Source: Zobellia russellii
GTDB lineage: Bacteria > Bacteroidota > Bacteroidia > Flavobacteriales > Flavobacteriaceae
NCBI RefSeq assembly: GCF_018728565.1
Contig: NZ_JACSOI010000004.1
Coordinates: forward strand, 310,001-374,000
Direction: 5' to 3'
Length of the DNA: 64,000 nucleotides
Shown: positions 17,101 through 23,910 of the stretch, in pieces
Layout of the letters: each line of letters starts with the position of its first letter
How positions within the stretch are numbered: position 1 is the first letter of the stretch
Notes under the pieces: generated by a model
Database searches by the model: none
What the model was told of the DNA's origin: nothing
Seen by the model: the letters and a program-made list of their open reading frames with translations, nothing else
Made by a program: the position numbers and the translations under genes

Positions 17101-19921
17101 ACCTGTACTTCCAACAGTTTCAATTACGGAATCACAAGCAGTAGGTTGTTTTGGGGCTACAGACGGAGAGCTAACAATTAATGTTAGCGGATTTGCAGGA
17201 GTGTACGAGTATTGGGTTTATGAATCTTCTGACCCAGGATTCTCAGGAGGTGCATTTGGAACCCCGGTAGCAGGTAATTCAACAGGAACTATAGATACAG
17301 CTGTAGATGGTAATCCTGCTGTTATTACTGGAATTGAAGGAGGTAACCATCGTGTGGTAATACGCGAACAGGGAAAAACAGTAAGTGGCTGTAATGTATT
17401 CAGTAACGCTACTGTTCTGAGCACACCTAGTGTTGTATTGGCCATAACTTCGTTGGATGAGATAGGTCGCGTAGGTTGTAGTGATGATTTAGGTGAAATA
17501 GTAGCTACGACCCAAGGAGGTTGGGATGCATCACCTTATGAATATATGTTGGAATATGAAAGTACGGTGGGTAGCGGTTTTGCTCCACATTCAAATCCGG
17601 CGTATGCAACTTTTGTTGCTAATGGAACCAATGACACATTCACAGGCCTTTCTAGTGGAAATTACCGAGTAACCGTAAGAGATATAGAAGGCTGTACCCA
17701 TAGCAGGGAATTGGAACTGATCGCTGTTCCGCAAATTGAGGTAGAAGCTATAATTACAAGAGAATTGGAATGTCCTACAGGAAACGATGCTGTAATTGTT
17801 GCGGTAGAGCCAGGTACAACAACACCGGGAGCTATTGGTGGGGTACCAGGTGCAGGATACCAATACAGATTGTTGCATTTAGGAAGCAATAATAATGCGG
17901 ATGTAGTTTCTATGACCGGTTTTCAAAGTGACCCTGAGTTTACGGGTACAACAGGGGTAATCCCTGGAGGATGGTATGCCGTTGAGGTAGTGTCTACCCT
18001 AAATTGTGGAGTGGTTTCTGCACCTATACAGGTAATTCCGCCACCACCAATTAACCCTGCGTTAATTCAGACTTCGGTGCCGGCCTGTGGTAACAGCGCA
18101 ACTATGATGATACGTGTGAACAATCCACAAGGGGGAACCTATGAATATAGCGTAAACAATTCTGGAGGACCTTGGTTGCCTATAGATGAGTTAGATGCAA
18201 ACGGACTTCCGGTAAAAACAGGAATACCAGGCGTGATAGGAAGTTCATATCGTTTTGAAGTTCGTAAGGTGGGTGGTCTAAGCTCTTGTTTGGCCCGTAA
18301 GACCAATGGTATTACGATTACAGCAGCAGAACCTCTTACGCTTGACCCAACATCTCCAACATTTGATGTGTCATGTGCTTATGAGGTAGATGGTAGAATT
18401 GAAGCTGTGGCTAATGGTGGTACTGGTATTTATGAGTTCAGAATTTATAATTCAGACCCAGGTACTGATGCGTTTGTAGCGGAAACATTGCCAACGTACC
18501 AAAATAGAACAATGCAGGATTTTGGAACGTTCGAAAACTTGGATGCCGGTGACTATTGGATTTCAGTAATCAGTAGAGCCAATTGTGGTGTGGTACAAGG
18601 GCCATTTTCTATTGCTCCGGCCGAGCCTGTAACTATAGCATATAGTTCAACGCCCACAACCTGTTATGGTGAAACGGATGGTACAATAACTATGAATGTT
18701 ACCAGTGCTACGGTTGGATTGGTACAATTTGCCATAGAACCTAATTTGAGCGAGTTCTTTAGTGATTCGGATAACCCAACGGTTTATACATTTACAGATT
18801 TACCTGCAAACACACCTAGTAATCCGTCCTATACTGTATTGGTGCAGGATGCGGAAGGTTGTCCACAAACTTTTGAAATTGTGGTGGATGAGCCTACGGA
18901 ACTGGAAATTGCGGACTTTAGTACAACGCCTGAGACCTGTATAGGTTTTGAAGATGGTACCGCAAGGTTAACGGTTACGGGAGGTACTCCTTTTACAGAT
19001 CCGGTAACATCGGTGGAATACTATGAAACTCGTTTGGTAGGTCCAAATTCGGACGGAACGGAGGTTTTCCTAAGAAATGATGATTTATACTTTGATAATC
19101 TAATAGGAGGAGAAGGCTATATCGCTTTCGTGCAAGATGCCAATGGATGTAGTACAAATGTATTCATACCTATTGAAATAGGAGTTGATTTAACGGCATC
19201 TCCTGTAGTTCAGTACGGTTGTGAAGGTATTTTTCCTAACAGTACGGCTTCCGTACAGATGCAAGAAGAGAGTTTAATTCCTGAACTGTTGTTCGCATTG
19301 AACCCTATTGACCCAACTGATGCTATAACAGCATTGGCTACTACGGAACGTTCTTGGGGAGATTTGCCTGCAGGAGACTATACAGCTTATATTTACCATG
19401 AAAACGGATGTACCAATTTTGTAGAGTTTACCATAGATGCATACGACCCATTAACACTTTTTGCCGAAAAGACCGGTCCTAACGAAATTACGGCAACAGC
19501 CGAAGGAGGTTTTGGAGGGTATGAGTTCTTTTTTGATGGAGTGTCTTACGGTAGTGAAGGCTTGTATACGACCACAGAAAGTGGCGAAGTGGAAATACGT
19601 GTGGTAGATCAGAATGGATGTGAGGCCGTAGCGGTGATTCCGTTTGAGTTTACCGGAATGTTAGAGATACCAAATTTCTTTACACCTAATGGGGATAATG
19701 AAAACGATTTCTGGGCACCGGGTAACCGTGAGTTCTTCCCTAATATTGAAGTTATTATCTATGATCGTTATGGTAGGGTTGTTGCCGAACTTGATCAAGT
19801 AAGCAAGTGGGACGGACTCTATGAAGGTAAGGAGCTGCCAACCGGAGATTACTGGTATGTAGTAAATCAAAATGATGACAGAGATATACGGTATGTAGGG
19901 CATTTCACCCTCTATAGATAA
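11135..19921 (+). CDS. Giant secreted repeat adhesin with type IX secretion type-B C-terminal domain (SprB-like)
   Basis: This is a 2928-residue surface protein. Residues 1-28 form a signal peptide, and residues 29-85 form a Ser/Ala/Lys-rich stretch. From about residue 90 to 2840 there is a chain of roughly 27 diverged domains of about 90-110 residues, many ending in D-x-x-G-C (for example DDQGC, DDAGC, DSEGC, DANGC) and containing Y-x-Y and PGNY-type turns. These resemble SprB-type repeats of gliding adhesins. The last 85 residues (IPNFFTPNGDNENDFW, YDRYGRVV, LPTGDYWYVV) are the gliding-motility-associated type-B sorting domain that directs export by the type IX system. A role in adhesion or gliding is inferred. 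It is monocistronic, with a strong terminator at 19946. Confidence 0.93.
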   Translation: MLPKKTQRILYALLLTTFSVVCTSAIAGKKVFNIYAEVASAVKEVVSEKSEATSMAKSISAESLKNSTTAKTAAAAPMFSTIIQGADNEVGCTANGFTVARFNLCGDSDDRVVSLSGSYSTVSWQVLGGSCSPNINQDCPDTNISCYSEVHSGPTFNLDASTIPATTGAEFRVVADGQQYFFKVKKSTITQTYQKKDFVCNNPGRIEITGLPNSYQFRIQEGSSGFGPYQSSSIFSNLDPGFYTVQARLNIPGEVCEYLYDVIEIRQVDIEIDVTFTNPVCSGETGSIDVTVNPEVPGPYVYTLLDDSGAEIEFTSTISSNTYTFGAVSEGTYAVKVETNDCKEDIPNGIPAPIQYTDTSGNPITVGTGLSPITVITDTNGMSFGCSTISSVDIDVTPSGGSGTYSYTVSDGGDSGGTFTGTSAYTVTSPGTYTFYITDDQGCTAEKSEYVAELDPPNVTASDIVGTCTNGGGKVDFNVTDPRGFNLEFRATNNAGDPFTSSSTIPVADGTYSIVEVQYSQGAFTCVLSLPAVTVTSAGGLSGSASMTQDYTCVNGGGIIEFAPASGGSGTGYEYSIDNVNYQSGTTFTGLTPGNYIPYIKDDAGCFQALSPIDITEPTPPGSITFAQDDLDCATGTSRVTVDVLPATYTVTQYEIISSIPATTLPPAQASNVFPGLDLDTSYQFEITDASGCTYTASYTTGGFSTIRARVKSGGDRRVCPSATDGNGAFLIDGFATDYDYTVNRTAPTAAVISTGTSTDLEIPISGLGAGTYEITVTDNDTNCTSTTSFDIEEAATPLSITPTVTDMSCQNNNVGRVRADATGGFGGYRYELEWPPSDGRTQGPKTGRTFGNLTEEGTYTLTVIDSEGCRASTTFTLTSVDAPAITFDSADYCYSPTNNAEITVSSTAGSALIGTHQYRINGGALITPGTAGTHTFTGLVPGNYTIEVVDGNGCIASTSSIRIPPQVQVSLDIASEIPCGGDGEMEIDISGGDISNLGATSYTIEYRDVSPNPFAPVAGHNGVQLPSGNFNYTVPFGDHGDYQVTVTDSNGCTNTSEIITFEEPTNIAATHRIEGPSCGDANSGFVEIIPTVSSGIPPFEVVFAPAGNLTANPSNPDPTLNYVFSDQTIYSGLTAGNYEYVVKDARNCVTAVVPITVAADGRPSPDVTATPIDATCSPGSPGALSGGVTIGLPTAGVENYTVIIEDNFGNPFYTQNNVSDSDFPLAVTDPSLVPGNYQLIVLDSRGCRDIEAFTIGTLSLDIIPNYPPPPATCSPGGTTVCVDIVNGSGSYEIRLADPDPLVGWTTPSNPPANHCFNNLLWGVSYTVEVRDLGTGCTYEEVITLPDGPGGNVNIVVDNATCRNGDVGVNYNITSGTAPFDVVITNLDTGEVVYTDSGTSLTTMASAISVPGGRYGVAVEDAGDCSYGDEGEAILLAPRVDIISNENANCNALGQLTVRGSGGTPYATGSPYLYAYVPAGTPVDNDGTATPSDPSDDFSEASTVALPGALAPGIDYDIWVKDANDCAYRISAAVIQLNPDLPPPTISVNNQCDVTTPVGGFTITVEVPGDIDTPTFTLNGESQTPPYVAGTPTQATFTVNNIGSYPVNVIDANGCDVDDVAEVFQVLSASGDFTSEPSCVETDGEITITADGGSGDFTYTLTGTDIFGSPVNIVDPDNDGIFPGMAAGDYQVEVTDNQVTDGTNPCTFTVSGIVRSAPTSPDIDETGESDVSCNGANDGSISASLIAGTDVDGIQEYNLYSSTLAAMPSGLDTSGRTNTNISGSFSGLTPGTYVIEVVTDRNCFDREEVVINEPPLFEIDVTSGTLVCNPASNQYSTTIVSASIVGGNVGNGAPYGYKINLADSYQSSPDFEIVDTGSDQVITVYARDANGCEYSDSVTVLAPNTVTATITQIRPMDCENPERIRIDVTGSTNFIIEDQGFSVSPVASVSQPSGSFVEFDLPMVAGEYRLQINDVGGCTYPIAAYNVAEPVLPTVSITESQAVGCFGATDGELTINVSGFAGVYEYWVYESSDPGFSGGAFGTPVAGNSTGTIDTAVDGNPAVITGIEGGNHRVVIREQGKTVSGCNVFSNATVLSTPSVVLAITSLDEIGRVGCSDDLGEIVATTQGGWDASPYEYMLEYESTVGSGFAPHSNPAYATFVANGTNDTFTGLSSGNYRVTVRDIEGCTHSRELELIAVPQIEVEAIITRELECPTGNDAVIVAVEPGTTTPGAIGGVPGAGYQYRLLHLGSNNNADVVSMTGFQSDPEFTGTTGVIPGGWYAVEVVSTLNCGVVSAPIQVIPPPPINPALIQTSVPACGNSATMMIRVNNPQGGTYEYSVNNSGGPWLPIDELDANGLPVKTGIPGVIGSSYRFEVRKVGGLSSCLARKTNGITITAAEPLTLDPTSPTFDVSCAYEVDGRIEAVANGGTGIYEFRIYNSDPGTDAFVAETLPTYQNRTMQDFGTFENLDAGDYWISVISRANCGVVQGPFSIAPAEPVTIAYSSTPTTCYGETDGTITMNVTSATVGLVQFAIEPNLSEFFSDSDNPTVYTFTDLPANTPSNPSYTVLVQDAEGCPQTFEIVVDEPTELEIADFSTTPETCIGFEDGTARLTVTGGTPFTDPVTSVEYYETRLVGPNSDGTEVFLRNDDLYFDNLIGGEGYIAFVQDANGCSTNVFIPIEIGVDLTASPVVQYGCEGIFPNSTASVQMQEESLIPELLFALNPIDPTDAITALATTERSWGDLPAGDYTAYIYHENGCTNFVEFTIDAYDPLTLFAEKTGPNEITATAEGGFGGYEFFFDGVSYGSEGLYTTTESGEVEIRVVDQNGCEAVAVIPFEFTGMLEIPNFFTPNGDNENDFWAPGNREFFPNIEVIIYDRYGRVVAELDQVSKWDGLYEGKELPTGDYWYVVNQNDDRDIRYVGHFTLYR

Positions 19922-19945
19922 ATCTTAATTAAATAATAAATTAAA

Positions 19946-19980
19946 AAACGGACACCTTTTTAGGTGTCCGTTTCTTTTTT
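19946..19980 (+). terminator. Strong intrinsic terminator after the giant adhesin
   Basis: A perfect 12-bp stem, AAACGGACACCT (19946-19957) and AGGTGTCCGTTT (19962-19973), with a TTTT loop is followed by C and a run of T. It starts 24 bases past the stop at 19921. Confidence 0.92.
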
Positions 19981-20050
19981 GTACTGTTTTTAAAATTGTA
20001 TTTTAACCGGATAAATTCCGTTACAACTAAGCGCGGAAAAAAATACGTAA

Positions 20051-20767
20051 ATGCCTCAGAAATTATATATTATTTTGCTCTGTTTTGCTTTTCAGAGTTG
20101 TGCTGCACAATCAAAATACAAATTAATAGATGCCGAACAAGAAACCGTCATCAAAGAAAATTATAGTTACTACCTCTATTATCCTGAAGGATATGAGGAA
20201 AATCCCGAGGAAAAGTTCCCATTGTTATTGTTTCTTCATGGTGGTGGCGAATCTGGAGATAGTTTGGTTTATGTAAAAAGAAACGGCCCTCCTAAATTGA
20301 TAAAGAGAGGTAAAAAATTCCCGTTCTTAATTTTGGCCCCTCAGAATCCAGAAAAGAAAATGTGGTGGAATACGCGATCGGTAATGCAATTATTGGACAC
20401 GATAGTGGAGAACAATCGTGTAGATAAAAAAAGAATCTATTTAACCGGGCTCAGTAGGGGTGGAGGAGCCGCCTGGGAAATGGCAGTGCAGTATCCCGAA
20501 AAATTTGCGGCAATGGCTGTTGTGTGTGGTATGACACCGCTACCATATGCTTCTTGGATAGACAAAAAAATGCCCATGTGGGTCTTCCATGGAGAAGAGG
20601 ACCAATCCATTCCCATATCGGAATCAGAGACTATGGTTTCTAAATTAAAGAGTATGGGGTATGATGTAAAATTTACAAGGTACCCTGGTGTAGGCCATGA
20701 TTCTTGGGTGCCAGCCTATGATAATGATGAGCTGTATAAATGGTTTATGGAGCAGGAGCAGCAATAA
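20051..20767 (+). CDS. Lipoprotein alpha/beta hydrolase, probable carboxylesterase
   Basis: This 238-residue protein has a lipoprotein signal (cleavage before Cys in FAFQSCAAQ). It shows a full alpha/beta-hydrolase triad: the nucleophile Ser in GLSRGGGAAW, an Asp in HGEEDQSIPI and a His in GVGHDSW. LLLFLHGGGESGDS gives the oxyanion turn. The fold is like the feruloyl or acetyl-xylan esterase and prolyl-oligopeptidase-like esterases found in polysaccharide loci. It precedes a sulfatase on the same strand (84-base gap), so removal of ester decorations from a polysaccharide at the cell surface is a reasonable inference. No substrate is demonstrable. Confidence 0.85.
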   Translation: MPQKLYIILLCFAFQSCAAQSKYKLIDAEQETVIKENYSYYLYYPEGYEENPEEKFPLLLFLHGGGESGDSLVYVKRNGPPKLIKRGKKFPFLILAPQNPEKKMWWNTRSVMQLLDTIVENNRVDKKRIYLTGLSRGGGAAWEMAVQYPEKFAAMAVVCGMTPLPYASWIDKKMPMWVFHGEEDQSIPISESETMVSKLKSMGYDVKFTRYPGVGHDSWVPAYDNDELYKWFMEQEQQ

Positions 20768-20851
20768 GTTACATTTAGTAGTCAAAAACGTTTTTTTTAA
20801 TAGGGTAGATGATTAATAATTTTCTTAAAACGATAATTTAATAATATTGAT

Positions 20852-22342
20852 ATGGGCAAGACGAGGTTGTTTTACGGAATAATGTTTCTCATGGTTTTTA
20901 AGATGTCGGTTCTATTTGCAAATACGGAGCCTGAAAAGAAAATCAAGAAGAAACCTCGCAATGCTGTTTTTATTTTAACGGATGACCATCGCTATGATTA
21001 TATGGGTTTTACGGGTAAAGTTCCTTGGTTAGAAACCCCGAACATGGATAAACTTGCGGAAGATGGAGCTTATTTGTCCAACGCCTTTGTTACAACATCT
21101 CTGTGTTCTCCAAGTAGGGCTTCAATTTTAACGGGACAGTTTTCCCACTCACATACCATTGTGGATAACCAAGCTCCAGATCCTGGAAATTTGACATATT
21201 TTCCTCAATACCTTCAAAAAGCGGGGTATCAAACTAGCTTCTTTGGTAAATGGCATATGGGGGATCATGGAGACTCTCCTCAACCAGGCTTTACCCACTG
21301 GGAAAGTTTCCCGGGACAAGGGGTTTATTACAACCCTACGTTAAATATCAATGGAAAGAGGGTAGCTTATAAAGATTCGACTTATATAACAGATCTGTTG
21401 ACCGAACATGCCATTGATTGGATGGAGAAGAGAGATAAAAAGAAACCGTTTTTCCTGTATTTATCTCACAAAGCAGTTCACGCTGGGTTTCAACCGGCTA
21501 GAAGGCATAAAGGGCGATATAAAGGAAATAAATTAGATTTACCGGCAACTTATGAGCAGACCAAGACCGGAGCTTATAAAGATTTAAAATGGCCGCAATG
21601 GGTAGCTGACCAAAGAGTAAGTTGGCATGGCGTAGACTATATGTACCATGAGAATAGGGATATAAATGAAATGGTTGTGGATTATTGCGAAACACTTTTA
21701 GGGGTAGATGAGAGTGTAGGTTCTGTTATGCAATACCTAAAGGATGAAGGGCTTGATGAATCTACCCTTGTTATTTATATGGGCGATAACGGATTTAGTT
21801 GGGGAGAGCATGGGCTCATTGATAAACGGCATTTTTATGAAGAATCGGTTAAAGTGCCTTTGCTGGTGCGTTGTCCGGAACTGTTTAAAGGAGGCCTAAA
21901 ACCTAAGGCTATGGTGCAAAATATAGATATTGGACCAACAATTTTAGCGGAAGCGGGAATAGAGAAACCAGAAAATATGCCAGGAGTATCTTTTATTCCG
22001 GCACTTACAGGAGAGCCAGGGGCAAAGGTTCGTGAGGAGGTCTTCTATGAGTATTTTTGGGAGTATGACTTTCCTATGACTCCAACCGTATTTGGCATGC
22101 GAACTGACAAATATAAGTATATGAAGTATCAGGGAATTTGGGATAGAAATGAGCTCTATGACCTAGAGAACGACCCTGATGAAATGTATAATTTAATAGC
22201 GGATCCGGACAAACAGGAAATAGTAAAATCTATGTCAATTGCCATTTATGATTGGTTAGAAAGAACAAACGGTATGCAAACGCCTATTAAACGAACTGTA
22301 AAATATCGTTTTGGCGACTATAAGCACAAGGGGGAATATTAA
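20852..22342 (+). CDS. Formylglycine-dependent sulfatase (S1 family), exported
   Basis: This 496-residue type I sulfatase has an N-terminal export signal (about residues 1-24). The metal-binding start is FILTDDHRYDYMG. The signature LCSPSRASILTG carries the Cys converted to formylglycine by an FGE-type enzyme. GKWHMGDHG and YMGDNGFSWGEHG complete the active site. Such enzymes remove sulfate esters from algal or host glycans; the subfamily cannot be fixed from sequence alone. Neighbours are an esterase upstream, a cytochrome c/FG-GAP lipoprotein 52 bases downstream, and a SusCD pair on the opposite strand, which suggests a sulfated polysaccharide. The full length and all core motifs look intact. 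Confidence 0.94.
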   Translation: MGKTRLFYGIMFLMVFKMSVLFANTEPEKKIKKKPRNAVFILTDDHRYDYMGFTGKVPWLETPNMDKLAEDGAYLSNAFVTTSLCSPSRASILTGQFSHSHTIVDNQAPDPGNLTYFPQYLQKAGYQTSFFGKWHMGDHGDSPQPGFTHWESFPGQGVYYNPTLNINGKRVAYKDSTYITDLLTEHAIDWMEKRDKKKPFFLYLSHKAVHAGFQPARRHKGRYKGNKLDLPATYEQTKTGAYKDLKWPQWVADQRVSWHGVDYMYHENRDINEMVVDYCETLLGVDESVGSVMQYLKDEGLDESTLVIYMGDNGFSWGEHGLIDKRHFYEESVKVPLLVRCPELFKGGLKPKAMVQNIDIGPTILAEAGIEKPENMPGVSFIPALTGEPGAKVREEVFYEYFWEYDFPMTPTVFGMRTDKYKYMKYQGIWDRNELYDLENDPDEMYNLIADPDKQEIVKSMSIAIYDWLERTNGMQTPIKRTVKYRFGDYKHKGEY

Positions 22343-22394
22343 AATAGAACAAGGACTTCTGTTTTAAGCAATTTAAAGGAAGTAATTAAACAAA

Positions 22395-23906
22395 ATGAGA
22401 GTTTTTATAATTTTAGTGGTTCTACTTCCGTTTGTATTTTCTTGTTCGGAAAATAAGCATGAAAAAGGAGTGCAGTTGTATAAAACGCAATGTGCTTCTT
22501 GTCATGAGTTGCCCAATATTGAGCATTTGCCAAAAAGTCTATGGAAAGACAAGGTGTTGCCCGAAATGGGAGCAAGAATGGGAATTAAAAATACAGGATT
22601 TGATCCGTTAAGCGGTTTTTCCTTTGAAGAACAGCATGCTATTTTAAATTCAGGCGTTTATAGTGTTGAACCCCAAATTTCGGAAGCTGATTGGCAACTT
22701 CTCAAAGAATATATTGTATCTACCGCTCCAGACAGTCTTATTCTGAACAATTCCCAAAAACAAGGAAAGAAGCTCAATGGCTTTGAATTGGTACCGTTGG
22801 ATATAGATAGCGTACATGGAAGCTCTATCGTATTTACCCAATTTGATACGGAAAAGAGCAAGCTGAATATTGCCGACTTAAGAGGAAGAATCTATGAGTA
22901 TCGGGAGAATACTAAGACTCTAAAAAAAATCCTTAATGGAATTGGTCCTATTTCTGACTTTACCGAAATGGATGATGTAAAGTACGCTACTTCTATAGGT
23001 TCTCTAAGTCCTTCAGAAATTGCAAACGGAAGAATTTTTACTCTTAAAGATAGATCTGTTCAACCTATACCTTTAGATTTTCATAGACCGGTACATACCA
23101 CAGTATTTGATTTTAACAATGATGGGGTAGATGAAATTTTAGTTTGTGAGTATGGTAACTTAACGGGTAGTTTATCATTAGTTGTAAAATCTGATAACGG
23201 TTCTTTAGAAAAGAAAATCTTACTAGGGCAACCAGGTGCAATAAGAGTGGTGGTCAAAGACATGAACCAAGACGCCAAAGCAGATATTGTTGTGCTGACA
23301 GCACAAGGTAATGAGGGTGTTACCTTTCTTTATCAAACTGAAAATTTGGAATTTAAAACCGAACAAGTAATTCGGTTTAGTCCTCTGTATGGAAGTAGCT
23401 GGTTTGAAATGCTTGATTTTGATGATGATGGGGACCAAGATATTGTAACCTTACACGGGGACAACGCAGATAGAACTCAGGTATTGAAACCTTATCACGG
23501 TCTGCGTATTCATTTAAATGACGGAGCCAATAACTTTAAAGAAGAATTTTTCTACCCATTGTACGGTGCCACTAGAAGTGTAAGTGCAGACTTTGATAAA
23601 GACGGAGATATAGATTTTGGAATAGTGTCTACCTTTCCTGATTACGAAGGAGAGTCACAAAAGGCATTCGTGTATTTGAATAATATCGATACAAACAATT
23701 TTGTCTTTGAAACTCAGGTTATAGAAAATGATTTTCAAGGGCGATGGTTTTTAATGGATTCAGGTGATTTTGACCAGGATGGAGATATTGATATAGCTTT
23801 AAGCTGTTCCACTTTTAACTTTAACTCCGTGCCTGCGGATTTGTCCAAGATTTACAAAGAAAATCCTTGGGATATATTAGTTCTTAAAAATAGACTGATA
23901 GAATGA
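22395..23906 (+). CDS. Lipoprotein with N-terminal cytochrome c domain and FG-GAP/VCBS beta-propeller
   Basis: This 503-residue protein begins with a lipoprotein signal (Cys in PFVFSCSEN). One haem c site, CASCH, follows near residue 36, with a possible Met ligand in VLPEMGARMG. From about residue 220 onward there are repeated calcium-loop motifs of the FG-GAP/VCBS type: DFNNDGVDE, DMNQDAKAD, DFDDDGDQD, DFDKDGDID and DFDQDGDID. So a single-haem redox domain is tethered to a surface or periplasmic propeller. It lies 52 bases after the sulfatase, and its stop is only four bases from the stop of a convergent, much larger FG-GAP protein. No function is known; an electron-transfer or binding role in polysaccharide handling is speculation. 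Confidence 0.85.
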   Translation: MRVFIILVVLLPFVFSCSENKHEKGVQLYKTQCASCHELPNIEHLPKSLWKDKVLPEMGARMGIKNTGFDPLSGFSFEEQHAILNSGVYSVEPQISEADWQLLKEYIVSTAPDSLILNNSQKQGKKLNGFELVPLDIDSVHGSSIVFTQFDTEKSKLNIADLRGRIYEYRENTKTLKKILNGIGPISDFTEMDDVKYATSIGSLSPSEIANGRIFTLKDRSVQPIPLDFHRPVHTTVFDFNNDGVDEILVCEYGNLTGSLSLVVKSDNGSLEKKILLGQPGAIRVVVKDMNQDAKADIVVLTAQGNEGVTFLYQTENLEFKTEQVIRFSPLYGSSWFEMLDFDDDGDQDIVTLHGDNADRTQVLKPYHGLRIHLNDGANNFKEEFFYPLYGATRSVSADFDKDGDIDFGIVSTFPDYEGESQKAFVYLNNIDTNNFVFETQVIENDFQGRWFLMDSGDFDQDGDIDIALSCSTFNFNSVPADLSKIYKENPWDILVLKNRLIE

Positions 23907-23910
23907 TCCT

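Noticed and set aside
11135-19921. Repeats of the adhesin as a possible recent tandem duplication or assembly artefact
   Set aside because: The repeat units differ clearly in sequence and length, and the frame is unbroken, so no sign of recent copying or misassembly.
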